Assembly: GCA_947476295.1 (NCBI GenBank)
Contig: CANJQC010000025.1
Span: 1 to 51,475 of the forward strand
DNA: 51,475 bases
DNA from: Planctomycetaceae bacterium
GTDB taxonomy: Bacteria > Planctomycetota > Planctomycetia > Planctomycetales > Planctomycetaceae
Direction: 5' to 3'
Positions 17,370-25,552 of this stretch are shown piece by piece. A program made the translations under genes and the position numbers. Position 1 is the stretch's first letter; each line of letters begins with the position of its first letter. Below the pieces are notes generated by a model, which saw only the letters and a program-made list of their open reading frames with translations, made no database searches and was not told the origin of the DNA.

Positions 17370-18560
17370 TCAAACCCTCAAATCCATGATCGTAAAGTCA
17401 TCATCCAGCACCGTGCCTCCTTTGAGATTGCGCACGTAGTGAATCAGGCGGTCCAGGATATAGTCGGCTGTGTCGTCAGACTGTGAGATGAATTGCATGA
17501 ATTCGCGGAACGTCCACATTCCACCGTCCTGCTTGTGGATTTCGAATGCGCCGTCACTGAACAGGAAGAGCCGCGAGTTTGGTGGAATCACCATTTCCTG
17601 CTGCTCAAATTCGTCCAGCTCAAACATTCCGACGCCGGGGTTTTGTGATTCCAATTCAATCGGAGCACCCGCACCGCCACGAAACAACAACACCGATGGA
17701 TGCCCGCCGCCACTCCATGTCAGCTTGCGCGTTTCGTGTTCAAACACGCCGTACCACATCGTGAACGTTCGGCCTTCCTGCTCCTCCATCGGAAAACTTC
17801 GATTCAGAGCTGCGAGCACCTGAGCGGGATTCGCGAGGTCTGCTCCCGCCACAGCTCGGCTACGCAGGACGTTGCAGACCGACACGCCCAGAAGGGCAGA
17901 CGCAAGGCCGTGGCCCGTCACATCCAGCATGAAGAAAGCAAACCGTTTTTCGTCGAGCGGAAAGTAACCCATTGAGTCACCGCCAAGCTCGGCGCTGGGG
18001 ATGAACCGCCAGTCGATCTTGATCGGTGTTTCAATCGGCGCAGGAATCAGCGATGCGACATAGCGGGCACCTGTTTCCATTTCGTGTGCCATGCGATTTT
18101 CGCTGACCTCCAACGCGGCAAATGCCGCATTGCGTTCCAGTAGATTGACAAAAGCCTGCGAGTGATAACGAACACGAGCGATCAATTCGAGTTTGTCCGG
18201 CAACTTGACGACGTAATCATTCGCACCCAAGCTAAAGGCGTTTGCTTTGACAACCGGATCTTCAGTCGCAGAAAGCACGACAATCGGAGTATTTCGCGTG
18301 GCGTGGCACGCCCGGTAGAAGCGAACCAGTGACAGCCCGTCGATGTCGGGCATGACAAGGTCCTGCAGGATAACAGTCGGATTCAGGGCAATCGCTTTAT
18401 CCAGAGCCTCAAATGGATCTGCGCAGAAATGAAACTCAATATCGGACTGCTCGGCCAGCATTTCGCGCACAGCCGCCCCGACGATCAATTGGTCATCGAC
18501 AAGTAGCACAACCGCTTTCCGCGACACAGTTTTTGACACTAACCCAGAAGATGCTTGCAT
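17370..18560 (-). CDS. Response regulator with PP2C/SpoIIE (RsbU-type) phosphatase output
   Basis: A 396-residue cytoplasmic regulator. Residues 16-135 are a receiver domain: acidic pair Asp22/Asp23 ('LLVDDQ'), phosphorylatable Asp67 ('ILQDLVMPD'), the Ser/Thr position in 'VVLSATED' and Lys in 'YVVKLPD'. A helical linker (about 140-185) leads to a PP2C-family SpoIIE phosphatase with 'GGDSMGYFPL', 'DVTGHGLASAL', 'GGGHPSVLLF' and 'DDDFTIMDLRV', the aspartate/glycine set that binds two manganese ions. In partner-switching systems such enzymes dephosphorylate a STAS-domain antagonist. The divergent operon encodes an Hpt-STAS protein and a CheA kinase, so the natural reading is that CheA or Hpt phosphorylates this receiver and the phosphatase acts on the STAS partner; this is inference. 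It starts at ATG 18560. Confidence 0.92.
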   Translation of the reverse strand: MQASSGLVSKTVSRKAVVLLVDDQLIVGAAVREMLAEQSDIEFHFCADPFEALDKAIALNPTVILQDLVMPDIDGLSLVRFYRACHATRNTPIVVLSATEDPVVKANAFSLGANDYVVKLPDKLELIARVRYHSQAFVNLLERNAAFAALEVSENRMAHEMETGARYVASLIPAPIETPIKIDWRFIPSAELGGDSMGYFPLDEKRFAFFMLDVTGHGLASALLGVSVCNVLRSRAVAGADLANPAQVLAALNRSFPMEEQEGRTFTMWYGVFEHETRKLTWSGGGHPSVLLFRGGAGAPIELESQNPGVGMFELDEFEQQEMVIPPNSRLFLFSDGAFEIHKQDGGMWTFREFMQFISQSDDTADYILDRLIHYVRNLKGGTVLDDDFTIMDLRV

Positions 18561-18780
18561 GGCTTGCTCAATATTGTGAAAAAAAATGTGGACGCAGCAG
18601 ATTAAGTTCTACGCGGGATAATTGGTATAATCGGGTGATGTTCAAATGAAACGTCGACTTATTGGACCCACAGGGGGGAAATAACGAGTGTTACGATTAT
18701 TGTGAGTTAGATTAGGCAACACAAGAGACTTGTAACGGCGACATTCAGGATTCGATCAACCTAGAACTTCAGAATGAGCA
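18561..18780. promoter_or_regulatory. Divergent control region with extended -10 promoter for the chemosensory operon
   Basis: A good extended -10 element, TGGTATAAT, lies at 18623-18631 on the plus strand, with a weak -35-like TTAAGT 18 bases upstream (18602-18607). Transcription would begin near 18638, leaving a leader of about 140 bases before ATG 18781. The leader contains a G-rich block (18672-18678) and no obvious terminator. A weak minus-strand pair (TTGAAC / AATTAT, 16-base spacing) overlaps it and could serve the phosphatase gene, so the two directions may compete. The calls rest on consensus matching alone. Confidence 0.45.
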
Positions 18781-19560
18781 ATGAGCTCAGTGGGAAATGA
18801 TTTAATGCTGGATCTGTTTCGCTCGGAAGTGGAATCACATTCTGAACTTCTTTCAAATTCGCTGCTGCGTTTGGAACGTGATCCGTCGGACACCAGTGTC
18901 TATGATTCAATGATGCGATCCGCTCATTCGATCAAAGGTGCGGCTCGAATTGTGCGTGTGAAAGCAGCCGTTGAAGTGGCCCATGTTATGGAAGACTGCT
19001 TCGTTGCTGCGCAAAGGGGCGAGTTACAGATCAAGCCGTCGGATTTCGATCTGCTCCTCCGGAGTGTCGACTTGCTCAGTCGCATCTCCGAGGCAACGAA
19101 GGAAGGGGAATCGCAGCTTCGCGAACTGTCCGACGACGTTCATAACTGTGTTGCGCAACTCACAGGCTTGCGCGAGGGTCGGCCGCATGCGGCCCCGATC
19201 TCGCCGCCGGTCATTGCTGTCGCAGAAAGAATCGACTCGCCACTTCACCCTAGCGCGTCAGAGTTGTCAAAAGCTGTGGCAAAGCATCAGACGCCGTGTC
19301 TCGTGATCGAGTGCGGCAGTTTGCTGGGTGAGAAAGATGCAGAGCGACTCCGTCAACTTCTGCTTCGTGAATTGAATCCAACTATCTCAGAGGTACGGTT
19401 TGATCTTTCAAAAACGCTCGACATCGATGCGGTTGGCTTAGCATTTCTTGCTGCGGCTAGGTTGCATGTGAAGCAAAATTCTTCTGCACAACTGAGTTTT
19501 CTGCCGGTTTCTGACACGATGCAATTTGTCCTGCGAGTTTCCGGGATTACGCAACCATGA
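18781..19560 (+). CDS. Hpt-STAS fusion protein, first gene of the chemosensory operon
   Basis: A 259-residue protein with two recognisable parts. Residues 5-115 are a histidine phosphotransfer domain with the phosphorylatable His49 in 'RSAHSIKGAARIV', the same motif as the P1 domain of CheA. Residues about 172-258 are a STAS domain ('LVIECGSLLGEKDAERL', 'RFDLSKTLDIDAVGLAFL', 'FLPVSDTMQFVLRVSG'), the fold of anti-sigma-factor antagonists. The usual phosphorylatable Ser of an antagonist ('DSSG'-like) reads 'DIDAVG' here, so switching may depend on the Hpt histidine rather than on serine phosphorylation. The linker (about 118-170) includes a 14-base palindrome. The stop overlaps the cheA start by 4 bases (ATGA), so the products are translationally coupled. 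Confidence 0.88.
   Translation: MSSVGNDLMLDLFRSEVESHSELLSNSLLRLERDPSDTSVYDSMMRSAHSIKGAARIVRVKAAVEVAHVMEDCFVAAQRGELQIKPSDFDLLLRSVDLLSRISEATKEGESQLRELSDDVHNCVAQLTGLREGRPHAAPISPPVIAVAERIDSPLHPSASELSKAVAKHQTPCLVIECGSLLGEKDAERLRQLLLRELNPTISEVRFDLSKTLDIDAVGLAFLAAARLHVKQNSSAQLSFLPVSDTMQFVLRVSGITQP
19181..19194. repeat. 14-base perfect palindrome in an interdomain linker
   Basis: GGCCGCATGCGGCC lies in the linker of the Hpt-STAS gene (codons about 134-138, 'GRPHAA'). It is short and could be chance in GC-rich DNA. It is listed because other genes in this window also carry palindromes in loops or linkers. Confidence 0.35.
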
Positions 19561-22500
19561 ACGACACTCACTCGGAGTTCATCGTTGTCTCACGAGAACA
19601 CCTCACCGTGTTCGAGCAATCGCTGCTGTCTCTGGAAAAAGCCGCGAGTGGCAATGAATCACGCTCCCTGATTGAGCATGGATTGCGCGCGGTGCATTCG
19701 ATGAAAGGTGATTCCGGATTTCTGGGTTTCACCACGATTCGCCAATTGGCGCATGCCATGGAAAGCCTGCTAGAAGATTATCGCGACGGCGCTCGATTGC
19801 CATCGACGGAAATCGTCGAAGCGCTGCTGGCAGCTCGTGATCAACTCGCCGCCTTGGTGGAAGATTTAGATCAGAATCAGCAGGCAGCGGTCGATGATCT
19901 GACTCGCCGACTGCTCAGCCTCGAAGGAACAATGTCGCACGCCATTCCGTTGAACATCAATCTGCGGGACTGGCAGACTCAGCACAGCGGAAGTCCGCTG
20001 GCTGATCTGTTCGCACGCTTGGACGCCTTTGGAATTGTTGAGGACCCGCAGATCATCGGCCTGCCTGATCCGTCCGCGTTTGGTTCAGAAACCTGGACTA
20101 AAAATTGCAACGTCAACTTTTCGGGCGTGTTGATTACGAAGGCCTCTCCGAATGAGATTGCCGTGTTAGTGGGCGTTCAGCAGCCCCCTCCTTTTCTCAC
20201 GCCAGATGGCTTCGAACGGCGTGTTGATCTTGGTGAATGGCAAACCGAGCATAAACTGTCACTCGTAGAATTGTTCCATGAGCTTACACAAGCCGGTGAG
20301 ATCTTCGATCAGCATTTGAAGTATTCCCCGACCGATTTGACCATGGGACTTCCGACGGAGCCAATCATTTGGCAGGGACGTTACCGTGCTGCTCAGCCCG
20401 TCGCGCCTCCTGAGACGACTGATGTGGTGACACTTCAAGACTCTGCTGGAACGCCGCAGCCACGACCGGAGTCACCCGTAGAGAATGCGCACATCAGCAA
20501 CGGTAGCACAGCCGATAAAGACCGTCCAGCCTCCCCCAAAACAGCTGCAACTCCAGACACCGAGAGACTGCGATCGCTGCGCATCAACGTCGAATTGCTC
20601 GATCGGTTGATGAATCTGATTGGTGAGTTGACCCTGATTCGTAATCAGACACAAGTTGCGTTTTCAGAGCAGGAGGGAGAATCTCGAAACCTGATTCAAC
20701 GTTTGAACAGTGTCACGTCGGAACTCCAAGGCACAGTGCTTCAGACGCGGATGCAGCCGGTTGGAAATCTCTTCGGTCGATTTCCGCGGATGGTGCGTGA
20801 TCTTGCACGGCAGCTGGGCAAGGAAGTGGAAGTCATTACGATTGGCCAAGATGTGGAACTCGACAAAACCGTGATTGAACGGCTGTCAGATCCCCTGACG
20901 CATCTCATTCGCAACAGCATTGATCACGGACTGGAGTCACCTGAGGCGCGGGAAGCCGTTGGTAAATCGCGGATCGGTCAGATCGTCTTGTCCGCCACGC
21001 CGACCGACGGGCAAGTCTGCATTGAAATTCGGGACGACGGGCGCGGAATTGATCCTGTGGCCGTAAAAGCGAAAGCCGCAGCCATGGGTCTGCGAACAGA
21101 GTCCGAACTAGAACGGATGAGCAATCGCGAATTGTTCTCGCTGATCCTGCTTCCCGGCTTTTCGACGGCCAAGCAGGTGACGGACGTTTCCGGCCGCGGA
21201 GTCGGCATGGATGTCGTAAAAACTAACATCGACGAACTGGAAGGGCATCTGACAATTGATTCCAAGCTGGGCCAAGGAACGTCGATGAATCTGCGCGTAC
21301 CGCTGACTCTGGCGATCGTACCCTGCCTTATTGTGACAGTTGGCAATGACCGTTTTGCGTTGGCTCAGCGTGAACTCGAGGAGATTGTTTGTCTGCATCC
21401 CGGCGGCAAACGGAAGCTGGAACACGCTTTTGACACGGAAGTCTTTCGCCTGCGAGATTCTCTGCTTCCCGTGATTCGGTTTTCCGAAATTCTTGCACGT
21501 TCGCAGCCGTTTTCTGCTGACGACAAAGCCGAGATCCTTGCCAAATATCCGCCTGCAGAACGAGATCCGGCAGAGATTGAATACATCCTCGTGCTGCGTT
21601 CCAACGGGAAGCGATTTGGACTGCTCGTTGATCAAGTTCAGGGCCGCGAGGAAATTGTGGTCAAGCCCATCCATGCGGCGATGAGAAAGGTAACCATTTT
21701 TTCGGGCGCTACCTTGATGGGCGACGGACGAGTTGCCTTGATTGCAAATGCCGTCGGCATCATCGAACACGCACGCTGCTTTGCGGCGATGGCCGATGAT
21801 GTGCCACAGTCGATCCCTCGCAATCCTCATGAAGTCCACCGCGTGCTGCTGTTTGAATACGGTGCCAATGAACAATACGCATTGCCGCTCGTGCAGGTGC
21901 GTCGCGTTGAATTACTCGACATGAACCGCGTCGAGCGAATTGGCGCACAAGAGTTTGTCACGCTCGACGGAGTTTCCACTCGAATCCTGCGGCTGAATGA
22001 GTTCATGGACGTGTCGCAGTGTGAAGAATCGCCGACTATGTTCCTCATCCTCCCGCGCTTTGTGCCTGAACCCATGGGAATTCTTGCTCAGCGTATTATC
22101 GACACAGAGTCGCTCGCGATTGACCTGCAGACGAGCGGTAACATCCGTGGGGTCCTCGGGACTGCTATCGTGCGCTCGCGACTGTCACTCTTTCTTGATG
22201 TGCAGCAAATTCGCGAGTCTGTAGTTGGAGTCACAGCGGACGCGAGTGGTGTCGGTGAGCCTTCTGGGATCACGGCGGCAAACGACAAATGGCGGAGCAC
22301 GTCCCCTCGATTCAAAGCAAAACAGCGAATTTTGCTAGTTGATGATACACCTTTCTTTCGCGAGATCGTCAAGCGATATCTTTCCGCTGAAAATGTGGAG
22401 ATCGTCACCGGCGTCGATGGTCGGGATGGGCTGGAATTACTGGCGAGCCAAGATTTTGATCTTGTCGTCTCCGACATCGAAATGCCAAACATGAACGGCT

Positions 22501-22700
22501 GGGAGTTCTGTAAGGCAGCTCGAGAAAAAGGCTATCGGATGCCGTTTGTCGCGCTGACGTCGCTGGCGAAAAACGAATATGAGCAGAAGGCCATGGCCTG
22601 TGGGTTCGACGACTTTGAAGAGAAACTTGATCACGATCGTCTGCAGCAAAAGGTACTTCATTGGCTGCAGCGGAGTCTAGAAATGCAGGTGCCGCAATGA
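19557..22700 (+). CDS. cheA: Hybrid chemotaxis-type histidine kinase CheA with two CheW domains and a C-terminal receiver
   Basis: A 1047-residue cytoplasmic kinase. Domains: Hpt/P1 at residues 1-125 (His47 in 'AVHSMKGDSGF'); a P2-position region at 130-275 that carries a duplicated motif ('LRDWQTQH' at about 136 and 'LGEWQTEH' at about 225); a Pro/Thr-rich linker 280-335; dimerisation P3 at 338-405 ('LLDRLMNLIGELTLIRNQ'); HATPase P4 at 405-585 ('HLIRNSIDHGLE', 'DDGRGID', 'GRGVGMDVV', 'GQGTSMNL'); then two CheW-like P5 domains (about 588-740 and 757-890); and a receiver at 922-1043 (Asp929/930, phospho-acceptor Asp973 in 'VVSDIEMPNMNGW'). The kinase phosphorylates its own His47 and passes phosphate to the CheB receiver and probably its own. 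It overlaps both neighbours by 4 bases, which argues for coupled translation and fixed stoichiometry. Confidence 0.96.
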   Translation: MNDTHSEFIVVSREHLTVFEQSLLSLEKAASGNESRSLIEHGLRAVHSMKGDSGFLGFTTIRQLAHAMESLLEDYRDGARLPSTEIVEALLAARDQLAALVEDLDQNQQAAVDDLTRRLLSLEGTMSHAIPLNINLRDWQTQHSGSPLADLFARLDAFGIVEDPQIIGLPDPSAFGSETWTKNCNVNFSGVLITKASPNEIAVLVGVQQPPPFLTPDGFERRVDLGEWQTEHKLSLVELFHELTQAGEIFDQHLKYSPTDLTMGLPTEPIIWQGRYRAAQPVAPPETTDVVTLQDSAGTPQPRPESPVENAHISNGSTADKDRPASPKTAATPDTERLRSLRINVELLDRLMNLIGELTLIRNQTQVAFSEQEGESRNLIQRLNSVTSELQGTVLQTRMQPVGNLFGRFPRMVRDLARQLGKEVEVITIGQDVELDKTVIERLSDPLTHLIRNSIDHGLESPEAREAVGKSRIGQIVLSATPTDGQVCIEIRDDGRGIDPVAVKAKAAAMGLRTESELERMSNRELFSLILLPGFSTAKQVTDVSGRGVGMDVVKTNIDELEGHLTIDSKLGQGTSMNLRVPLTLAIVPCLIVTVGNDRFALAQRELEEIVCLHPGGKRKLEHAFDTEVFRLRDSLLPVIRFSEILARSQPFSADDKAEILAKYPPAERDPAEIEYILVLRSNGKRFGLLVDQVQGREEIVVKPIHAAMRKVTIFSGATLMGDGRVALIANAVGIIEHARCFAAMADDVPQSIPRNPHEVHRVLLFEYGANEQYALPLVQVRRVELLDMNRVERIGAQEFVTLDGVSTRILRLNEFMDVSQCEESPTMFLILPRFVPEPMGILAQRIIDTESLAIDLQTSGNIRGVLGTAIVRSRLSLFLDVQQIRESVVGVTADASGVGEPSGITAANDKWRSTSPRFKAKQRILLVDDTPFFREIVKRYLSAENVEIVTGVDGRDGLELLASQDFDLVVSDIEMPNMNGWEFCKAAREKGYRMPFVALTSLAKNEYEQKAMACGFDDFEEKLDHDRLQQKVLHWLQRSLEMQVPQ

Positions 22701-23176
22701 GCGACAATGTCACCTTATATTGCACATTCCTGTCGGCCGGTCGTCTTTTCGGCGTGCCAGTCTTGGATGTCAAGGAAGTCACCGCAGAAAAGCGGTTCAC
22801 CGGCATTCCCCATGCGCCGCAGGAAGTCCTTGGCCTTGTCAACATTCGCGGTCACATCTTTCTGGCTCTGAATCTGGCAACACTGCTGGCCGTGCGGAAT
22901 CACCCTACGCCTGCGGATGCCCAGTTCGTCATTTTCAAATCATCAGTCGGCCCTGCGTTTGGAATCGTTGTCGATCAGGTCGGCGACATAGTGTCCGTGT
23001 CGGACAAGCAGACGGAAGCCTTGACGAATGGCGAACAGATGCAACTGCATTTCAGCGACCGATCTTCGCTGGTCGCATCCGTAGGCAAACTGGACGGCCA
23101 GATTTTGATTATCCTAGATCCACACAAGTTCTTGGCGTGTGTGGAGCATTCGCGTGGAGCCCTTGACAATGTGTGA
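22697..23176 (+). CDS. cheW: CheW-type coupling protein
   Basis: A 159-residue single CheW domain that bridges CheA and the chemoreceptor in the signalling array. Seen: 'CTFLSAGRLFGVPVLDVKEV' at the start, 'IPHAPQEVLGLVNIRGHIF' (the conserved NxRG loop near residue 50), 'LNLATLL', 'GIVVDQVGDIVSV' and 'GKLDGQILIILD'. I place the start at ATG 22697, which overlaps the cheA stop as ATGA, rather than at the upstream in-frame TTG 22661. A 134-base gap separates it from the receptor gene; that gap includes an imperfect dyad around 23247-23262 centred on ACACGTGT. Confidence 0.95.
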   Translation: MSDNVTLYCTFLSAGRLFGVPVLDVKEVTAEKRFTGIPHAPQEVLGLVNIRGHIFLALNLATLLAVRNHPTPADAQFVIFKSSVGPAFGIVVDQVGDIVSVSDKQTEALTNGEQMQLHFSDRSSLVASVGKLDGQILIILDPHKFLACVEHSRGALDNV

Positions 23177-23310
23177 TAGCTCAATGATCACGGATAGCGT
23201 TTGCCATGTTGGTGATGCATGCCCGTCGCTCCACTGACGTAATCCTTAACACGTGTGGTTAGCGTTTCCGTTTTCCCTCGTCATCAAAATAATTCCCCCT
23301 AAATCTGTCA

Positions 23311-25551
23311 ATGAAAAGTGTCACTATGAAAAATGCTAAACTGAGCAGCAAACTGATATGCCTAACTATCGTGTTGCTTTTACTTACGATACTGATCGCG
23401 TACGTCGGTGTGAATCAGCTCGGCACACTCGATGTTCAGGTTCAGCAGCTTGGAGGTCCGACGTTGCAGAGCGTGATCTCGGCAGGGGAAATCCGGTCGA
23501 AGTTCTTGATGGCTATTCGCGCGCAGAAAAATGCGGTTATCTCACCATCGGATGAGGAGTCCAGCGTGCAAGTAGAACTTTCTCGAAAATACATGACGGA
23601 GATCAGTCAGGAGCTTCGCACGCTGGCAGCCTTAATTAGTGACGCAAAGCAAAAGAGCATCCTTGATTCTTTCGGAGAGTCATTCGGAGATTTTCGTAAA
23701 GTTAACGAAGAGATATTGGGTTTGGCTCTGCAAAACAGCATTGTCAAGGCGACAAATGAGCTATTCGGAAAGACTTACGATGCGACACACAGGACACTAG
23801 AAACGCTCCACATGATAGAAGTCGCGTTCAGGGCCAAAGAGCCGCGCACGCCTGTGATCGAGGCAAATGCCGCTGCGACCAACGCATTCGCCAATCACGT
23901 ACACGAGTTGATGCAGACGGCCGCCCATCACATCGCGACCCCAGTCAGCGATAGCCGTTTCAGCGAAGTCGATTTGCTATTCAGCCAACTGATTGAACAG
24001 CTTCCCCAAAACGCGGAAAAAACTCTGGCGGCCTGCCAGACGGCAAGTATCCCAACTGGTGATCTGTCGAGTTCTGTCAATGCGATCCGATCAGGGTTTG
24101 CGGAAGTGCTGAGACTCTCCAGACTTGATACGAATAATAAAGGCGCAGAGCTCAGTTTGTCAACAGCGAAGACTACCTCTGACACAGCGATCGAAAGCAT
24201 CGATGGATTAATTGCCGTCTTCAGGACGGCAGCGAACAGCGATGTCGCTAACAGCACTGCGACATATAACCAGAGTCTGCGTTACATTATTGGCACGAGC
24301 ATTTTCGGAGTGATTCTAGGCTTCGCCACGGCGTGGTGGATTTCCCTCTCGATCACAACACCTATTTCCTTGGTGCGGGATGTGACACGGAAGATGTCGG
24401 CCGGAGATTTAGGATCAAGGATTGGGCTCACCCAAAAGGATGAAGTCGGCGAACTGGCAGTCGCGACTGACGCATTGGCAGATGCCCTCAGCAATATAAT
24501 TCAGCAGATCCAGAACACCTCGACAATTCTAGCCGAATCTTCATCCAACCTTGGCCATATCTCGGTTAGCCTAGCGAACCAAAGTCAGGAGACATCCATG
24601 CGATCGAGCGGGGTTGCTGCGGCCGCGGAAGAATTATCGACCAACATTAACACGATGAGTGCAGCAGCTGAGCAGATGAGTATGAATTTTTCATCGATCT
24701 CTTCGGCTACAGAAGAACTAAGTGCCAGTGTAGGCGGTATCTCGACGGCTGCCGAACAAACCTCGTCGAACGTGACAAACGTGGCCGGTGCGGTCACCAA
24801 CATCTCGAGTTCGTTTCGTGACGTATTGAATGATGTGAAGGAAGGCGCGCGGGTTGCTGGTGAGGCATCGCAAATGGCGGAGTCAGCCGGGCGCACGATG
24901 CGTGACTTGGATCAGTCAAGTACTGAGATTAGCAAATTCACCGAGACGATCAAGATGATCGCCCTGCAGACAAATCTGCTAGCGTTGAATGCGACGATCG
25001 AAGCGACCTCTGCTGGTGAAGCCGGCAAGGGGTTTGCCGTGGTTGCTCAGGAGATTAAGGAACTTGCTAGCCAGAGTGCGAAAGCAGCGGAGGACATCGC
25101 TAAGAAAATTTCCGGTGTCCAGAACGAGACACGCCAAGCGGTTGGCGTGATTCGCGAAATTGCCGATGTTATTAAAAGCATCAATCAGTCAGCCGATCGC
25201 ATCTCACTGTCGGTAGAAAACCAAGACCGGGCCGCTCAAACGATTTCACAAAATATTTTCGACGCGAATAAGGGCGTAGGCCATATCGCAAGGTCAATTT
25301 CAGAAGTCGCTTCCACTGCCAACATGATGGCCCGAAATATTGCCGAAGCCTCACGTGGGGCTGTGGATGTTTCAAGAAATGTGGGTGAAGCAGCACGGGC
25401 GTCCAGTGGAATTTCCCAAAGCATCACGCAAGTCAGCGCAGCTGCAAAAGACACAAACACTTCGGCCACTAGTGTCACAAATGCGGCAAAACAACTCGAT
25501 CAGATCGCCGGGGAGTTGCGAAATTTAATCGCAAAGTTCAAAATCACTTGA
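23311..25551 (+). CDS. Methyl-accepting chemotaxis protein (transmembrane chemoreceptor)
   Basis: A 746-residue inner-membrane receptor. TM1 is at about residues 14-33 ('LICLTIVLLLLTILIAYVGV') and TM2 at about 325-348 ('IIGTSIFGVILGFATAWWI'). The roughly 290-residue periplasmic part is all-helical, of the four-helix-bundle type, so its ligand cannot be guessed. A HAMP domain follows (about 349-402, 'ITTPISLVRDVTRKMSAGDL'), then a long coiled-coil signalling domain whose hairpin tip is at about 545-590 ('ALQTNLLALNATIEATSAGE', 'GKGFAVVAQEIKELA'). Possible methylation sites are Glu/Gln/Ala-rich heptads such as 'AAAEELSTNINTMSAAAEQ'. No CheR-docking pentapeptide is present at the C-terminus. Starts at 23311 and 23326 are both possible. 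The stop lies one base before cheB. Confidence 0.95.
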   Translation: MKSVTMKNAKLSSKLICLTIVLLLLTILIAYVGVNQLGTLDVQVQQLGGPTLQSVISAGEIRSKFLMAIRAQKNAVISPSDEESSVQVELSRKYMTEISQELRTLAALISDAKQKSILDSFGESFGDFRKVNEEILGLALQNSIVKATNELFGKTYDATHRTLETLHMIEVAFRAKEPRTPVIEANAAATNAFANHVHELMQTAAHHIATPVSDSRFSEVDLLFSQLIEQLPQNAEKTLAACQTASIPTGDLSSSVNAIRSGFAEVLRLSRLDTNNKGAELSLSTAKTTSDTAIESIDGLIAVFRTAANSDVANSTATYNQSLRYIIGTSIFGVILGFATAWWISLSITTPISLVRDVTRKMSAGDLGSRIGLTQKDEVGELAVATDALADALSNIIQQIQNTSTILAESSSNLGHISVSLANQSQETSMRSSGVAAAAEELSTNINTMSAAAEQMSMNFSSISSATEELSASVGGISTAAEQTSSNVTNVAGAVTNISSSFRDVLNDVKEGARVAGEASQMAESAGRTMRDLDQSSTEISKFTETIKMIALQTNLLALNATIEATSAGEAGKGFAVVAQEIKELASQSAKAAEDIAKKISGVQNETRQAVGVIREIADVIKSINQSADRISLSVENQDRAAQTISQNIFDANKGVGHIARSISEVASTANMMARNIAEASRGAVDVSRNVGEAARASSGISQSITQVSAAAKDTNTSATSVTNAAKQLDQIAGELRNLIAKFKIT

Positions 25552-25552
25552 A

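Noticed and set aside
23247-23262. Dyad around ACACGTGT between cheW and the receptor gene as a terminator or operator
   Set aside because: The arms are imperfect, there is no T-run, and no known operator is matched. It is mentioned only in the cheW entry.
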